Below, in pieces: positions 1-9,854 of a stretch of DNA of 64,000 bases (position 1 is its first letter; each line of letters begins with the position of its first letter). The stretch is from an uncultured Bacilli bacterium (GTDB lineage Bacteria; Bacillota_I; Bacilli_A; RF39; UBA660): NCBI GenBank assembly GCA_934098525.1, contig CAKONZ010000001.1, positions 62,001-126,000 of the forward strand, given 5' to 3'. Under the pieces are notes generated by a model. It saw only the letters and a program-made list of their open reading frames with translations. It searched no databases and was not told the DNA's origin. A program made the position numbers and the translations under genes.

Positions 1-197
1 TGTATTTGGGTTATAATAAAGAAGATATGGATAAATTAATGATAAGAGATAATATATTTTTTAGTATTAATGATTTAGAGTATGTTCCTTTGTTAAAAGA
101 GCTTGATATATATGAGTTTATTAATTATATTATTAAGAATAGAAGAAAGATTTTAAATAAAAAAGAAATTAGTGTTGAAGATATAGAATTGTTATAG
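1..197 (+). CDS. C-terminal fragment of an unidentified protein, cut by the window start
   Basis: The frame is open from the first bases (Tyr-Leu-Gly-Tyr-Asn-Lys) to a TAG stop at 195-197, so this is the tail of a longer gene that begins before the window. The visible 64 or so residues are rich in Lys, Asn, Ile and acidic residues and look helical. No motif identifies a family. It ends 14 bases before polC, whose ribosome binding site (TAGGAGG) fills the gap, so the two are probably co-transcribed. An internal TTG at position 6 could be mistaken for a start, but it has no ribosome binding site. Confidence 0.55.
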   Translation, partial: YLGYNKEDMDKLMIRDNIFFSINDLEYVPLLKELDIYEFINYIIKNRRKILNKKEISVEDIELL

Positions 198-211
198 TAG
201 TAGGAGGCATT

Positions 212-3200
212 ATGGATAAGAAACTAAGTGATTTATTTGATAAGATTAATTTTAATGACGAGTTAAGAAAAGAATTCAATAATGCTAAAATAGAAAAGAT
301 AGTAGTAAATGAAGAGAAAAGTGTTTGGAATATTTATATTAAGAATGATTTAAATTTTAATGTTATGACTCTTGATGAGTTTAAGAAGTGTTTGTCTTCA
401 TATGTTAATAATAAATATATATATAATTTTATTATTAGGGTTGATGGGGAGAATTTATCTTTATATGATGATTATTATAAGTATATTTTAAAATTAATTA
501 ATAATCATAATATGTATTTTGATATGTTTAAAGATAGACTTATTGTTTCTTCAGATGAGTATTTTATTGAGGCTTATAATAATCAAGAGTATAATTTGAT
601 TAATAGGAAGATTGAAGATATTAATAAGTATTTTCATTCTTTTGGTTTTAATAAAGATATTAGTGTTAGTTTAAATGAGAGTAAGGGTTTGGAAATAAAA
701 AAAGAAATAGATGAGGAGATTATTAATAATAAAAATATTAATTTTTCTTCCGGTTCTAAGAGTGATAATAGTTCTAAAAGTAATAGTGATTCTTCGGTTT
801 CTGGTGATGTTATTTTAGGAAATGGTGTTAGAGGTAAGGCTACACCTTTATCTGAGATTGGTTTTGAGATGGATAATGTTACTGTTGAAGTTATGGTTTT
901 TGGGATTACTTTACCTACTAAGAAGGGGTTTTATTCTATTACTTTGAAAACTACTGATTTAAATACTAGTATGTATGTTAGGGTTTTTGCTAAGGATGAG
1001 GCTTCTTTTGAGAGATTAGTTAAGACTATTAAGGTTGGTAGTTGGTATAAGATTAATGGTTATGTTAAGAATAATCCTTTTTATAATGATTTGATACTTA
1101 ATGCTAGAAGTATGGAAAGATTTGATAAAGAGTTAGAGGAAATTAAGGATAATGCTTGTGAGAAGAGAGTAGAACTTCATACTCATACTATGATGAGTCA
1201 GATGGATGGAGTTGTAACTGTTAAAGATCTTATTAAGAGAGCTAAGAATTGGGGTCATAAGGCTATTGCTATTACTGATCACAATGCTATTCAGACATTT
1301 CCTGAGGCTTATCATCATAAGGATGAAATAAAGATTTTATATGGTGTTGAACTTGCTATGATAGATGATGATCTTGATTTGGTAGTGCGAGCTGATGATT
1401 CGGTTTTGCTCGATAATACGTATGTTGTATTTGATTTTGAAACTACAGGTTTTAATGCTGGTGGTGGAGATTCTATTATAGAAATTGGTGCTGTTAAATT
1501 ACGTAATGGAGAAATAATTGATACATATGATAAGTTTATTAATCCGGGAAGAAGTATTCCTAAGGTTATTACTGAGCTTACTTCTATTACTGATGAGATG
1601 GTAAAAGATGCAGATAATGAAGAAGTTGTTACTAGAGATTTTATTGATTGGGTAGGAGATTTACCTATGGTTGCTCACAATGCTAAGTTTGATTCATCTT
1701 TTTTAGAGATGGCTTATAAGAAGTATAATTTTGGTGAGTATAAAAATATGCTTTTTGATACATTGCAGATTTCTAGAGCTTTAGAGCCTACTGCTGGACG
1801 TCATTCCCTTTCAGCTTTAGTTAAAAGATATGAGGTTCCTTGGGATGAAGATGCTCATCATAGGGCTGATTATGATGCTAGAGGAACAGCTTTAATTTTT
1901 CATAAGATGTTGAAGAAGTTAGAAATCAAGAAGATAGAAAGAGCTAATGAGTTAGATAATTTAGTTGCTAAAGAAGATATTCATAAGTTTGGTGAAATGT
2001 ATCATATTACTTTATTGGTTAAGAATTCGGTTGGTTTAAAGAATTTGTTTAAATTGGTTTCTTTTGCTAATACTAAGTATTTATATAAAACACCTAGAAT
2101 TCTTAGAAGTGCTGTTTCTAAGTATAGAGAAGGACTTCTTGTTGGTAGTGCTTGTTCTAATGGAGAGATATTTAGGTTATCAAGAAGTAAGAGTGAGGAT
2201 GAACTTGCTCATTTGATGGATTTTTATGATTATATAGAGGTTCAACCTCCAGAAGTATATAAACATTTAATTGATTTAGATGATTTTAAGAATGAGTATG
2301 AATTGATTGAAAATATTAAGAAGATTATTAATGTGGCTGAACAACGTCAAAAGATTGTTGTTGCTACTGGTGATGTTCATCATCTTGATAGAAAAGATAA
2401 AATTTATCGTGAAATTATTGTAAATCAAAAGGTTCCTGGAGGAGGTAGACATCCTTTAAATAGAAAGGAAATAAAAGAGATTCCTTCACAACATTTTAGA
2501 ACTACTGAAGAGATGCTTAATGATTTTTCTTTTTTAGAGGATGATGAGGCTAAGAAAATAGTTATTTCTAATACTAATAAGATTGCGGATATGATTGAGG
2601 AATTTGAGATTATTCCTGATACTGGTGGTATTCCTTTTTCTCCTAGATTTGAGAATAGTCAACAAACTATAAGAGATATTGTTTATAGTAAAGCTCATGA
2701 AATATATGGTGATCCTTTGCCTAAGATTGTTGATGATCGTTTGGAAAGTGAATTAAAGGGTATTATTAATGGTGGTTTTGATACTATTTATTTAATAGCA
2801 CAGAAGTTGGTTCATAAGAGTAATGAAGATGGTTATAGTGTTGGTTCGCGTGGCTCTGTTGGTTCATCATTAGTTGCTACTATGCTTAGTATTACTGAAG
2901 TAAATTCTCTTCCTGCTCATTATGTTTGTCCAAATTGTAAAAAATCTATTTTTGAAGATGAAAATGGCAGACCATATGGAGCTGATTATGCATCTGGATA
3001 CGATCTTCCTGATAGGGTTTGTGATTGTGGTACTAAGTTTAAAAAGGAAGGACAGGATATGCCTTTTGCAACATTCTTAGGATTTAATGCTGATAAGGTT
3101 CCTGATATTGATCTTAATTTTTCTGGTGATTATCAACCAGTTGCCCACAATTATACTAAGGTTTTATTTGGAGAGGATCATGTTTTTAGAGCAGGAACTA

Positions 3201-4549
3201 TAGGAACGGTTGCTGAAAAAACTGCTTTTGGTTTTGTTAAGGGTTATTATGAGGATCGAGGAATTAATAATATTAGGTCTTTGGAGATTGAGAGATTAGC
3301 ACAAGGTGTTACAGGTGTTAAACGTACAACAGGACAACATCCTGGTGGAATTGTTGTTGTGCCTGATTATAAAGATATATTTGATTTTACACCATATCAA
3401 TATCCTGCAGATGATTTGACTGCTGATTGGTACACTACTCATTTTAATTATCATGATATTGAAGCTTGTTTACTTAAACTTGATATTCTTGGTCACGATA
3501 ATCCGACTATATTTAAAATGCTTGAGGAACTTACGGGTATTAAACCTGAAGATATACCTATGGATGATAAAGAGGTCATGAGTTTATTTTCGTCTCCAAA
3601 GGCTTTAGGGGTTACTCCTGAACAAATTAATTGTGAGGTTGGTTGTTTAGGGTTACCAGAGTTTACGAAATTTGTTATTGGTATTGTTCAAGAGACTAAA
3701 CCTACTACTTTTGCTGAGTTGGTTAAAATATCAGGCCTTTCTCATGGTACTGATGTTTGGAATGGCAATGCACAAGATTTGGTTAGAAATAATGTTTGTA
3801 AGTTTAAAGAGGTAATTGGTTGTCGTGATGATATAATGGTTTATCTTATGAATCAAGGTTTAAGACCAATTGATGCCTTCAAGATTATGGAGTTTGTAAG
3901 AAAGGGAAAGGCTACGAAAGAGCCTGATAAGTGGTTGGATTGGAAAAAAGTTTTAGAGGAGAATCATATTAAAGATTGGTATATAGAGTCTTGTCAGAAG
4001 ATTAAATATATGTTTCCTAAGGCTCATGCGACTGCTTATGTTACTGCAGCTTGGAGAATTGCTTGGTTTAAGATTAATAAAGCAATAGAGTATTATGCTA
4101 CATATTTTTCAGTTAAATGTTTTGCGTTTGATTTAGAATGTATGGAGATGGGATACAATAAGATAAAGGAAAAGCTTGATGAGATGCAGGTTAATAAATA
4201 TAATTTATCTGTTAAGGAACAAGATGTTCTTTCTACTTTGGAGATTGCTCTTGAAATGACTGCTAGGGGATTTTATTTTAAAAATGTTGATTTAATGAAA
4301 TCAGATTCTACTAGATTTGTTATTGATGACGATAGAAAGACACTTATACCACCTTTTAGAGCTATTGATGGCTTGGGAGATACTGTTGCTAAAAATATAG
4401 TTGAAGAAAGGAAAAAGGGAGAATTTATTTCTATTGATGATTTACAAAAAAGAGCTAAGATTTCTTCTACTTTAATAGAAAAGATGAGAATAATGGGAAT
4501 TTTGAAAGGGTTACCTGAATCTAGTCAACTTTCATTATTTGATTTATAA
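212..4549 (+). CDS. polC: DNA polymerase III alpha subunit, PolC type
   Basis: Replicative polymerase of low-GC Gram-positives with built-in 3'-5' proofreading. The 1445-residue length is usual for PolC. In order: a divergent N-terminal region with a Ser/Asn-rich linker near residues 180-200, an OB-fold segment, a PHP domain split around the exonuclease (VELHTHTMMSQMDG near 320), the DEDD exonuclease (FDFETTGF near 410, later HNAKFD), then the polymerase core with the zinc-ribbon cysteines CPNC and CDCG near 910-940 and the catalytic PDIDLNFSGDYQ motif near 970. A PolC-type fusion of exonuclease and PHP, rather than DnaE, is clear. The start follows TAGGAGGCATT. A hairpin terminator follows directly after the stop. 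Confidence 0.98.
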   Translation: MDKKLSDLFDKINFNDELRKEFNNAKIEKIVVNEEKSVWNIYIKNDLNFNVMTLDEFKKCLSSYVNNKYIYNFIIRVDGENLSLYDDYYKYILKLINNHNMYFDMFKDRLIVSSDEYFIEAYNNQEYNLINRKIEDINKYFHSFGFNKDISVSLNESKGLEIKKEIDEEIINNKNINFSSGSKSDNSSKSNSDSSVSGDVILGNGVRGKATPLSEIGFEMDNVTVEVMVFGITLPTKKGFYSITLKTTDLNTSMYVRVFAKDEASFERLVKTIKVGSWYKINGYVKNNPFYNDLILNARSMERFDKELEEIKDNACEKRVELHTHTMMSQMDGVVTVKDLIKRAKNWGHKAIAITDHNAIQTFPEAYHHKDEIKILYGVELAMIDDDLDLVVRADDSVLLDNTYVVFDFETTGFNAGGGDSIIEIGAVKLRNGEIIDTYDKFINPGRSIPKVITELTSITDEMVKDADNEEVVTRDFIDWVGDLPMVAHNAKFDSSFLEMAYKKYNFGEYKNMLFDTLQISRALEPTAGRHSLSALVKRYEVPWDEDAHHRADYDARGTALIFHKMLKKLEIKKIERANELDNLVAKEDIHKFGEMYHITLLVKNSVGLKNLFKLVSFANTKYLYKTPRILRSAVSKYREGLLVGSACSNGEIFRLSRSKSEDELAHLMDFYDYIEVQPPEVYKHLIDLDDFKNEYELIENIKKIINVAEQRQKIVVATGDVHHLDRKDKIYREIIVNQKVPGGGRHPLNRKEIKEIPSQHFRTTEEMLNDFSFLEDDEAKKIVISNTNKIADMIEEFEIIPDTGGIPFSPRFENSQQTIRDIVYSKAHEIYGDPLPKIVDDRLESELKGIINGGFDTIYLIAQKLVHKSNEDGYSVGSRGSVGSSLVATMLSITEVNSLPAHYVCPNCKKSIFEDENGRPYGADYASGYDLPDRVCDCGTKFKKEGQDMPFATFLGFNADKVPDIDLNFSGDYQPVAHNYTKVLFGEDHVFRAGTIGTVAEKTAFGFVKGYYEDRGINNIRSLEIERLAQGVTGVKRTTGQHPGGIVVVPDYKDIFDFTPYQYPADDLTADWYTTHFNYHDIEACLLKLDILGHDNPTIFKMLEELTGIKPEDIPMDDKEVMSLFSSPKALGVTPEQINCEVGCLGLPEFTKFVIGIVQETKPTTFAELVKISGLSHGTDVWNGNAQDLVRNNVCKFKEVIGCRDDIMVYLMNQGLRPIDAFKIMEFVRKGKATKEPDKWLDWKKVLEENHIKDWYIESCQKIKYMFPKAHATAYVTAAWRIAWFKINKAIEYYATYFSVKCFAFDLECMEMGYNKIKEKLDEMQVNKYNLSVKEQDVLSTLEIALEMTARGFYFKNVDLMKSDSTRFVIDDDRKTLIPPFRAIDGLGDTVAKNIVEERKKGEFISIDDLQKRAKISSTLIEKMRIMGILKGLPESSQLSLFDL

Positions 4550-4572
4550 AAAAGCATTTATGCTTTTTTTTC
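4548..4572 (+). terminator. Rho-independent terminator after polC
   Basis: The stem AAAAAAGCA/TGCTTTTTT with a four-base loop is followed by a T run. The A side of the stem begins in the polC stop codon. Confidence 0.8.
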
Positions 4573-4583
4573 TTTGTAATTAA

Positions 4584-4592
4584 TGGTATAAT
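4584..4592 (+). promoter_or_regulatory. Extended -10 promoter of ddl
   Basis: TGG directly followed by TATAAT (4587-4592) forms an extended -10 element. No good -35 is visible 17 bases upstream, as expected for extended -10 promoters. It lies about 25 bases before the ddl start and right after the polC terminator. Confidence 0.5.
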
Positions 4593-4617
4593 TATTTTTA
4601 GTAAAGAGGTGTTTAAA

Positions 4618-5784
4618 ATGAGATTGAATGTTGGAGTTATTTTTGGTGGTAAAAGTGTTGAACATGAGATTAGTATTATTTCTGCTACTGAGATAATGGG
4701 CTTTATGGATGAGAATAAGTATAAAGTTATTCCAATATATATAGATAAAGATAATGTTTGGTATACAGGGGATCATTTGAAAAGTATTATTAATTATAGA
4801 GATATTGCTTTGGTAAAAAGATATGCTAAAAGAGTTGCTTTAGTTAATACTGGTCATGGTTTTGCTTTACAAACATTAGGATTTATAAAAAGAAATGTTT
4901 GTCCAGTTGATGTTATTCTTCCAATTGGTCATGGTACTTTTATGGAAGATGGATCATTACAAGGATATTTAAATATGATTGGTATTCCATATTGTGGTTG
5001 TGGTGTTACTGCTAGTGCTATAGGACAAGATAAAGTATTAATGAAAGAAGTTTTGGAATTTAACGGAATTCCTACTCCTAAGTATGTTTGGTTTTATAAA
5101 AAAGAATGGGTTAATGATAGAAAGGCTATTTTGGATAAGTTAAATGATTTTAGTTATCCTTTGTTTGTTAAACCTGCTAGTTTAGGTTCTTCTATTGGTA
5201 TTAGTAAGGTAGACAATGAGTCTATGTTGTCTAAAGCTATTAAAGATGCTTTGGTTTATGATAAGAAGATAATTATCGAAGAAGGCATTAGGAATGTCAA
5301 AGAAGTTAATATTAGTGTTTTAGGAGATTATGAAAGATTAGAAGTTTCTGGTATTGAGGAGATAAATTCTAATGATGAGTTTTATACTTTTAAAGAAAAG
5401 TATGTTTCTGATTGTTCTAAGTTAAGTAAGAATAAGGTAAGAAAGTCAAAACCAATTATTTCTAAGGAAATGATAGAAGATTTAAAGAATTTAGCTTTAA
5501 AAACATTTAAAACTATTAATGCTTCAGGAGTTGCTAGAATTGATTTTTTAGTTGATGAAAAGAATATGAAAATCTATGTAAATGAAATTAATACAATTCC
5601 TGGTGATTTAGCTGGATGGTTATGGATTGAAAAGAAAAAAAGTCAAAGTGAGTTAGTTGATGATTTGATTAATTTAGCTATTAAAAAATATAAGAATAGT
5701 AAAGATTATGAGTATACAATTAGTGGAAACTTACTTGAACAATTTGATATTTTAGATGGTAAGAAAATAAATAGAAAAAAATAG
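4618..5784 (+). CDS. ddl: D-alanine--D-alanine ligase
   Basis: Joins two D-Ala residues with ATP in the cytoplasm to make the peptidoglycan precursor dipeptide. The N-terminus VGVIFGGKSVEHEISIIS is the Ddl signature. The ATP-grasp core is complete: FVKPASLGSSIGI near residue 185, and the metal-binding end VNEINTIPG near 330. About 388 residues, slightly longer than usual Ddl. I chose ATG 4618 rather than the in-frame GTG at 4609 because the ribosome binding site AAAGAGGTG overlaps that GTG and lies about six bases before the ATG. It sits alone between its promoter and a terminator. A Ddl that makes D-Ala-D-Lac cannot be excluded by eye. Confidence 0.93.
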   Translation: MRLNVGVIFGGKSVEHEISIISATEIMGFMDENKYKVIPIYIDKDNVWYTGDHLKSIINYRDIALVKRYAKRVALVNTGHGFALQTLGFIKRNVCPVDVILPIGHGTFMEDGSLQGYLNMIGIPYCGCGVTASAIGQDKVLMKEVLEFNGIPTPKYVWFYKKEWVNDRKAILDKLNDFSYPLFVKPASLGSSIGISKVDNESMLSKAIKDALVYDKKIIIEEGIRNVKEVNISVLGDYERLEVSGIEEINSNDEFYTFKEKYVSDCSKLSKNKVRKSKPIISKEMIEDLKNLALKTFKTINASGVARIDFLVDEKNMKIYVNEINTIPGDLAGWLWIEKKKSQSELVDDLINLAIKKYKNSKDYEYTISGNLLEQFDILDGKKINRKK

Positions 5785-5803
5785 TAAACTCTATTTATTT
5801 TTT
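5765..5803 (+). terminator. Terminator of ddl, with the ddl stop codon in the loop
   Basis: The 11-bp stem AAATAAATAGA/TCTATTTATTT is followed by T residues. The ddl TAG stop falls in the loop and the last coding bases form the left arm. Confidence 0.65.
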
Positions 5804-5824
5804 AATATTATTATATATATCTAA

Positions 5825-5851
5825 TTGACAAATTTTGATAAATTTTATAAA
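5825..5851 (+). promoter_or_regulatory. Probable sigmaA promoter of the Tad pilus operon
   Basis: TTGACA at 5825-5830 is a perfect -35. The -10 is TATAAA (5846-5851, 15-base spacer) or the overlapping TAAAAT at a 17-base spacer. It lies 27 bases before the Flp pilin start. Confidence 0.55.
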
Positions 5852-5877
5852 ATTAATGTAGGAAAATAGGTGATGGT

Positions 5878-6081
5878 ATGAGAGATATTAATAATAAAGG
5901 CCAAGCACTTGTAGAGTATGTGTTGATTATTGCTTTAGTTAGCATTGTTGCTATTTCTTCAGTTGCTTTATTTGGTGGATATTTAAGAGATAAGATTACT
6001 GAGTCTTCTTGTGCCTTGGTTGGTGAAGAATATGTTAAGGGAAAGAATGCCGGCGAAGGATACTGTACTGAAAAAAAATAA
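5878..6081 (+). CDS. flp: Flp/Fap-type type IVb pilin, major Tad pilin
   Basis: A 67-residue type IVb prepilin and first gene of the Tad operon. After a short basic leader the processing site reads NNKG/QALVEYV, with Glu at +5 and Tyr at +6 of the mature chain, the Flp hallmark, followed by the hydrophobic stretch LIIALVSIVAISSVALFGG. The two C-terminal cysteines (SSCALVG, EGYCTEKK) could form a disulfide. Start ATG 5878 follows AGGTGATGGT. Gene 2 of the operon begins inside its 3' end in another frame. No dedicated prepilin peptidase is seen in the window. Confidence 0.85.
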   Translation: MRDINNKGQALVEYVLIIALVSIVAISSVALFGGYLRDKITESSCALVGEEYVKGKNAGEGYCTEKK

Positions 6082-6406
6082 TGGTCAAGCACTTGTAGAA
6101 TTTGTCTTAATTATTCCTATTATAATAATGATTTTATTTGTTGTTATTGATTTTTCCTTTGTTTTTTATAATAAGAATCATTTGGAAGGTGTTTTAGATG
6201 ATGTTGTTAGTTATGTTGAAAAAGGAAAAACTACTGACGAAATAAAAAGTGTTTTAGGAAATGATTATGATTATTCTATTAAAATAAATGATGGTTTTGC
6301 TACTGTGGAGATAAAAAAAGATGTTAATTTGATTACACCTTTTGCTAATACTTTTTTTGATAATCCTTATCATTTGTCTTCTAGTAGGGTAATTATTTAT
6401 GAATAA
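6047..6406 (+). CDS. TadE-like pseudopilin
   Basis: About 119 residues. The start is placed at ATG 6047, preceded by AAGGGAAAG; this makes the gene overlap the 3' end of the pilin by 35 bases. The leader ends in KKNNG and the mature part begins QALVEFVLIIPIIIMILF, the same G/QALVE processing motif as the pilin followed by one membrane helix (TadE family, minor pilins made with the Tad machine). The rest is a small acidic and basic soluble domain. An upstream in-frame TTG at 6011 is less likely because it lacks a ribosome binding site. Confidence 0.72.
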   Translation: MPAKDTVLKKNNGQALVEFVLIIPIIIMILFVVIDFSFVFYNKNHLEGVLDDVVSYVEKGKTTDEIKSVLGNDYDYSIKINDGFATVEIKKDVNLITPFANTFFDNPYHLSSSRVIIYE

Positions 6407-6758
6407 TAGGGGTCAAGTTCTTGCTTTATTTGTTTTACTTTTACCTATTTTGATGATACTGTTTGCTTTTATTTTTGATTCGTCTTATATAGTAAGAGAA
6501 AATAGTAAATTAGATGATATTGCTTATACTTCTTTAGAGTATTTAAATTCTTCAAAGGATTTGGAGACTGTTAAGGAATATATATTAAAAAATAATAAAG
6601 ATATTGAAATTGTTACAATGACTAATGAAAAAATAGATTTAGTTTATAAACTTAAACCTATTTTTGGTAAGGTTGTTGGATATGATTATTATAATTTAGA
6701 GGCTTGTTATGAGGCTTCATTTGTTGACGGGGTTTTGAGAATAGAAGAAAAGGGGTAA
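6399..6758 (+). CDS. TadE/TadG-like pseudopilin
   Basis: A 119-residue protein that begins MNNRGQVLALFVLLLPILMILFAF: a very short leader, a G/Q junction like those of the two preceding pilins, then one membrane helix. It overlaps the previous gene by eight bases and is followed four bases later by tadZ, so translation is probably coupled. Unlike full TadG it has no von Willebrand domain; it is best read as a minor pilin. It lacks the Glu at +5 (QVLAL instead of QALVE). Confidence 0.65.
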   Translation: MNNRGQVLALFVLLLPILMILFAFIFDSSYIVRENSKLDDIAYTSLEYLNSSKDLETVKEYILKNNKDIEIVTMTNEKIDLVYKLKPIFGKVVGYDYYNLEACYEASFVDGVLRIEEKG

Positions 6759-6762
6759 ATTT

Positions 6763-7509
6763 ATGGATTTAAAGAAAGGAAAAGTAGTTGCTATTACTTC
6801 TACTAAGGGTGGAGTAGGAAAAAGTATTTTTACTTATAATTTAGCTAATGCTTTTAGTGAAATGAATTATTCTACCTTAGTACTTGATATGGACTTATTT
6901 GGTGGTTCAATTGCTACTTTGTTTAATTCTAATAATGATAAAACTGTTTTTAATTTAGTTGAAGATTTATCTTATAATAGATATGAAAAGATTGAAGATT
7001 ATATTTATAAGTTTTCTGATAGAATTCATATTATTTCTGCTCCTAAGGATCCTAGAAGTGCTAATAAGATAGAGTCAAAATATATTCCACTTATATTAAA
7101 TACTGTTATTTATAAATATGATGTTATTTTAATTGATACTAATCATATTTTAAATGAGACTAATATTATTACTTTAGATAATAGTGATAAGATTTTATAT
7201 TTGTTTACAAATGATTCTTTTGATTTGAAGAATACTAAATCTTTTTTAGCTATTATGAAGGATGCTGATATTAAAAGTTGTATTGTTGCTTTAAATGATT
7301 CTTCTAATTTAGATAAAAGATATTTTTCTTTGTATGATATTAAGAATATTATAAAGCATAATGTTGATTATATTATTCCTCGTAGTATGTATATTAAAGA
7401 TATAGATAAGTATATTATGGATAATAAAAAGTTTACTTATAGTAAGAAGGATTTAAGTCTTATGAAAAGTATCGCTTTATCTTTACTTGATAAGGAGGCG
7501 AAAAAATGA
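6763..7509 (+). CDS. tadZ: TadZ/CpaE-like ParA-family ATPase
   Basis: Cytoplasmic MinD/ParA-type ATPase expected to position the Tad secretion machine at a cell site. The deviant Walker A STKGGVGKSIFTYNLANAF lies near residues 13-30 and the partner Asp in VLDMDLFGG near 43; a later LIDTNHILN segment stands where Walker B is expected. 248 residues; no receiver domain at the N-terminus. It starts after AAAAGGGG and overlaps the next gene by four bases (ATGA). Confidence 0.82.
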   Translation: MDLKKGKVVAITSTKGGVGKSIFTYNLANAFSEMNYSTLVLDMDLFGGSIATLFNSNNDKTVFNLVEDLSYNRYEKIEDYIYKFSDRIHIISAPKDPRSANKIESKYIPLILNTVIYKYDVILIDTNHILNETNIITLDNSDKILYLFTNDSFDLKNTKSFLAIMKDADIKSCIVALNDSSNLDKRYFSLYDIKNIIKHNVDYIIPRSMYIKDIDKYIMDNKKFTYSKKDLSLMKSIALSLLDKEAKK

Positions 7510-8834
7510 AAAGTTTATCAGATGTTTTTGAACTTCAAAATAAGGTTAAATCTATTAGTTCTGTGAATGATTATAATATTTTTAAGGATAAGGCTTTGCT
7601 TGATACTTTGAGAACAAAGATTATTCAAAATATTGTTGATAATAATATTCCTAATGATAAGTTTTTAAATGAATATATAAATGATGAGATAGATAGAACT
7701 TTGGAAGGTTATGATTTATCTAATTTGGAGAGAAATCATATATTTAATTTAATTGATAATGAAATTAATGGTTATGGTCCAATTACTGAGTTATTAGATG
7801 ATCCTAATATTACTGAAATTATGGTTAATGGACCAAGTGATATTTATATTGAACTTGATGGTAAAGTTATTAAGGATGATTCAGTATCTTTTATTAATAA
7901 TGATCATATTATTAGAACTATTCAAAGAATGATTCAACCGCTTGGTAGAACTATTGATGTTTCTAATCCGATGGTTGATTCTAGACTTGCTGATGGTTCT
8001 AGAATTAATGCTATTATTCCACCACTTTCTGTTAATGGACCAGTTATTACTATTAGAAAGTTTAAGAATAATTTAAATACTATTGATGATTTGATTAGGA
8101 ATGGTACTTTAACACCATATATGGCTCGTTTTTTGGAAGCTTGTGTTAAGGCTAAACTTAATATTTTGATTTGTGGTGGTACTGGTAGTGGTAAAACTAC
8201 TGTTTTGAATGTTTTATCTTCTTTTATCGATGATGATGAAAGAATTATTACTATAGAGGATGCTGCTGAACTTAGATTAAGACAGAAACATGTTATTACT
8301 TTGGAAACTCGTAATATGAATTATGAGAAAGAAGGAGAGGTAACTATTAGGGATTTGGTTATTAATTCTTTACGTATGAGACCTGATCGTATTATTGTTG
8401 GAGAGGTTCGTGGTAAGGAGGCATTTGATATGCTTCAAGCTATGAATACTGGTCATGATGGTAGTTTATCTACTTTACATGCTAATGGTCCTCAAGATGC
8501 TTTAAATCGTCTTGAAACTATGGTTTTAATGAGTGAGATACAAATTCCTGTTCCAGCACTTCGTGAATATATGGAAAAGGCTATAGATATTATTGTAAAT
8601 ATAGATAGATTATCTGATGGTAAACGTAAGATTACTTCAATATGTGAAGTTACAGGTTTGAAAGATGGGGAAATAAAATTAAAAGAGATATTTGCGTTTA
8701 AGCAAAAAGGTTTAACTTCTAATAATGAGGTTAATGGGGCTTTTGTTTTGTATAAGTATATTCCTAAAGTATATAACAAGATGAAGAGTAGAGGAATTAA
8801 TTTGGTTGATGATATTTTTGAACAATTAAAATAA
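7506..8834 (+). CDS. tadA: TadA/CpaF-type secretion ATPase
   Basis: Hexameric type II/IV secretion ATPase that powers assembly of the Tad pilus. 442 residues. Visible motifs: the N-terminal domain with NGYGPITELLDDPNITEIMVNGP near 87-110, Walker A CGGTGSGKTTVLN near 225, the Asp box EDAAELRL near 258, Walker B MRPDRIIVGEVRG near 300, and the His box THDGSLSTLHA-like segment (GHDGSLSTLHANGP) near 325. All catalytic elements are present, so the machine is probably working. It overlaps tadZ by four bases. Confidence 0.93.
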   Translation: MKSLSDVFELQNKVKSISSVNDYNIFKDKALLDTLRTKIIQNIVDNNIPNDKFLNEYINDEIDRTLEGYDLSNLERNHIFNLIDNEINGYGPITELLDDPNITEIMVNGPSDIYIELDGKVIKDDSVSFINNDHIIRTIQRMIQPLGRTIDVSNPMVDSRLADGSRINAIIPPLSVNGPVITIRKFKNNLNTIDDLIRNGTLTPYMARFLEACVKAKLNILICGGTGSGKTTVLNVLSSFIDDDERIITIEDAAELRLRQKHVITLETRNMNYEKEGEVTIRDLVINSLRMRPDRIIVGEVRGKEAFDMLQAMNTGHDGSLSTLHANGPQDALNRLETMVLMSEIQIPVPALREYMEKAIDIIVNIDRLSDGKRKITSICEVTGLKDGEIKLKEIFAFKQKGLTSNNEVNGAFVLYKYIPKVYNKMKSRGINLVDDIFEQLK

Positions 8835-8850
8835 AAAAGAGGTGATAATA

Positions 8851-9852
8851 GTGAATGAGTATTTTAATTTGATTATACAAATTATTTTAATATTTTCTTT
8901 GTCTATTATTGCCTTTTTACTAATGAGACTTTATCTTAGATTGAGAAAGGAAAAAAGGATTACTAGATTTTCAATTGATGCGATTAATGATAAACCTGTT
9001 TCTTTTTTTGATACTATTATAAAAAAATATAATGATTTGAATAATAAATCTGTTGAAAAACTTATGAAATTAAAGATTTTTAATGGATACGCTAAAAGAT
9101 ATGAAAAGTATGCTACTTCTGCTAGAAGTATTGAAACTGATTCAATGAAGTTTATTTCTAATAAAATAAATTTAGGATTAATAGCTATTTTTATTACTTT
9201 GATTTCAGATGTTCTTAGATTACAAGTTATTTCGTTGTTACAAATTTTTCTTTCATTTTTTGTTGGCTTTTTTGTTCTTGATTTGTTTTTAATATTATAT
9301 GAAAAAAAGTTGAAAAAACAAAAAGAGGAAGATTTGTTAAAGGCTATAATTATTATGGATAATGCTTTTAAATCTGGTAAGAGTATTATGCAGACTGTTG
9401 AACTTGTCGCTAATGAACTTGATGGTCCAATGAGTGAAGAATTTAAGAAAATGTTTATTGATCTTAATTATGGTTTAGATGTTGAAACTGTGTTTAATAG
9501 ATTTGCTGAAAGATTAGATTTTGATGAAGCTCGTTATATGAGTTCCGGTTTAATTATTTTAAATAAAACTGGTGGTAATATTGTTAAGATATTTGATTCT
9601 TTACAGCAAGGTTTCTTTGATAGAAAGAAGTTGAAGGAAGAGCTTAAGTCTGCTACTGCTTTATCTGAATTTGTTTTTAAGGTTCTTTGTGTTTTACCTA
9701 TAATTATAATTATTATTGTTAATATTTTTAATCCTAAGTATTTTTTACCTTTATTTGATTCTATTTTAGGTAAAATTTTATTGATTGTTATTTTATTATT
9801 ATATTTACTATATATAATTATTATTAGAAAGATTAGTAGAATGGAAGATTGA
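8851..9852 (+). CDS. tadB: TadB-like inner-membrane platform protein
   Basis: Integral membrane T2SSF-family protein that anchors the pilus ATPase. One helix near the N-terminus (LIIQIILIFSLSIIAFLLM), two central helices, a cytoplasmic helical T2SSF domain (LLKAIIIMDNAFKSGKSIMQTVELVA) and two C-terminal helices. The likely start is GTG 8851, six bases after GAGGTG; the in-frame GTG at 8842 lies within that ribosome binding site. TGA is used as the stop and ends the gene just before the next start, which shows that TGA is not read as Trp. Confidence 0.82.
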   Translation: MNEYFNLIIQIILIFSLSIIAFLLMRLYLRLRKEKRITRFSIDAINDKPVSFFDTIIKKYNDLNNKSVEKLMKLKIFNGYAKRYEKYATSARSIETDSMKFISNKINLGLIAIFITLISDVLRLQVISLLQIFLSFFVGFFVLDLFLILYEKKLKKQKEEDLLKAIIIMDNAFKSGKSIMQTVELVANELDGPMSEEFKKMFIDLNYGLDVETVFNRFAERLDFDEARYMSSGLIILNKTGGNIVKIFDSLQQGFFDRKKLKEELKSATALSEFVFKVLCVLPIIIIIIVNIFNPKYFLPLFDSILGKILLIVILLLYLLYIIIIRKISRMED

Positions 9853-9854
9853 TT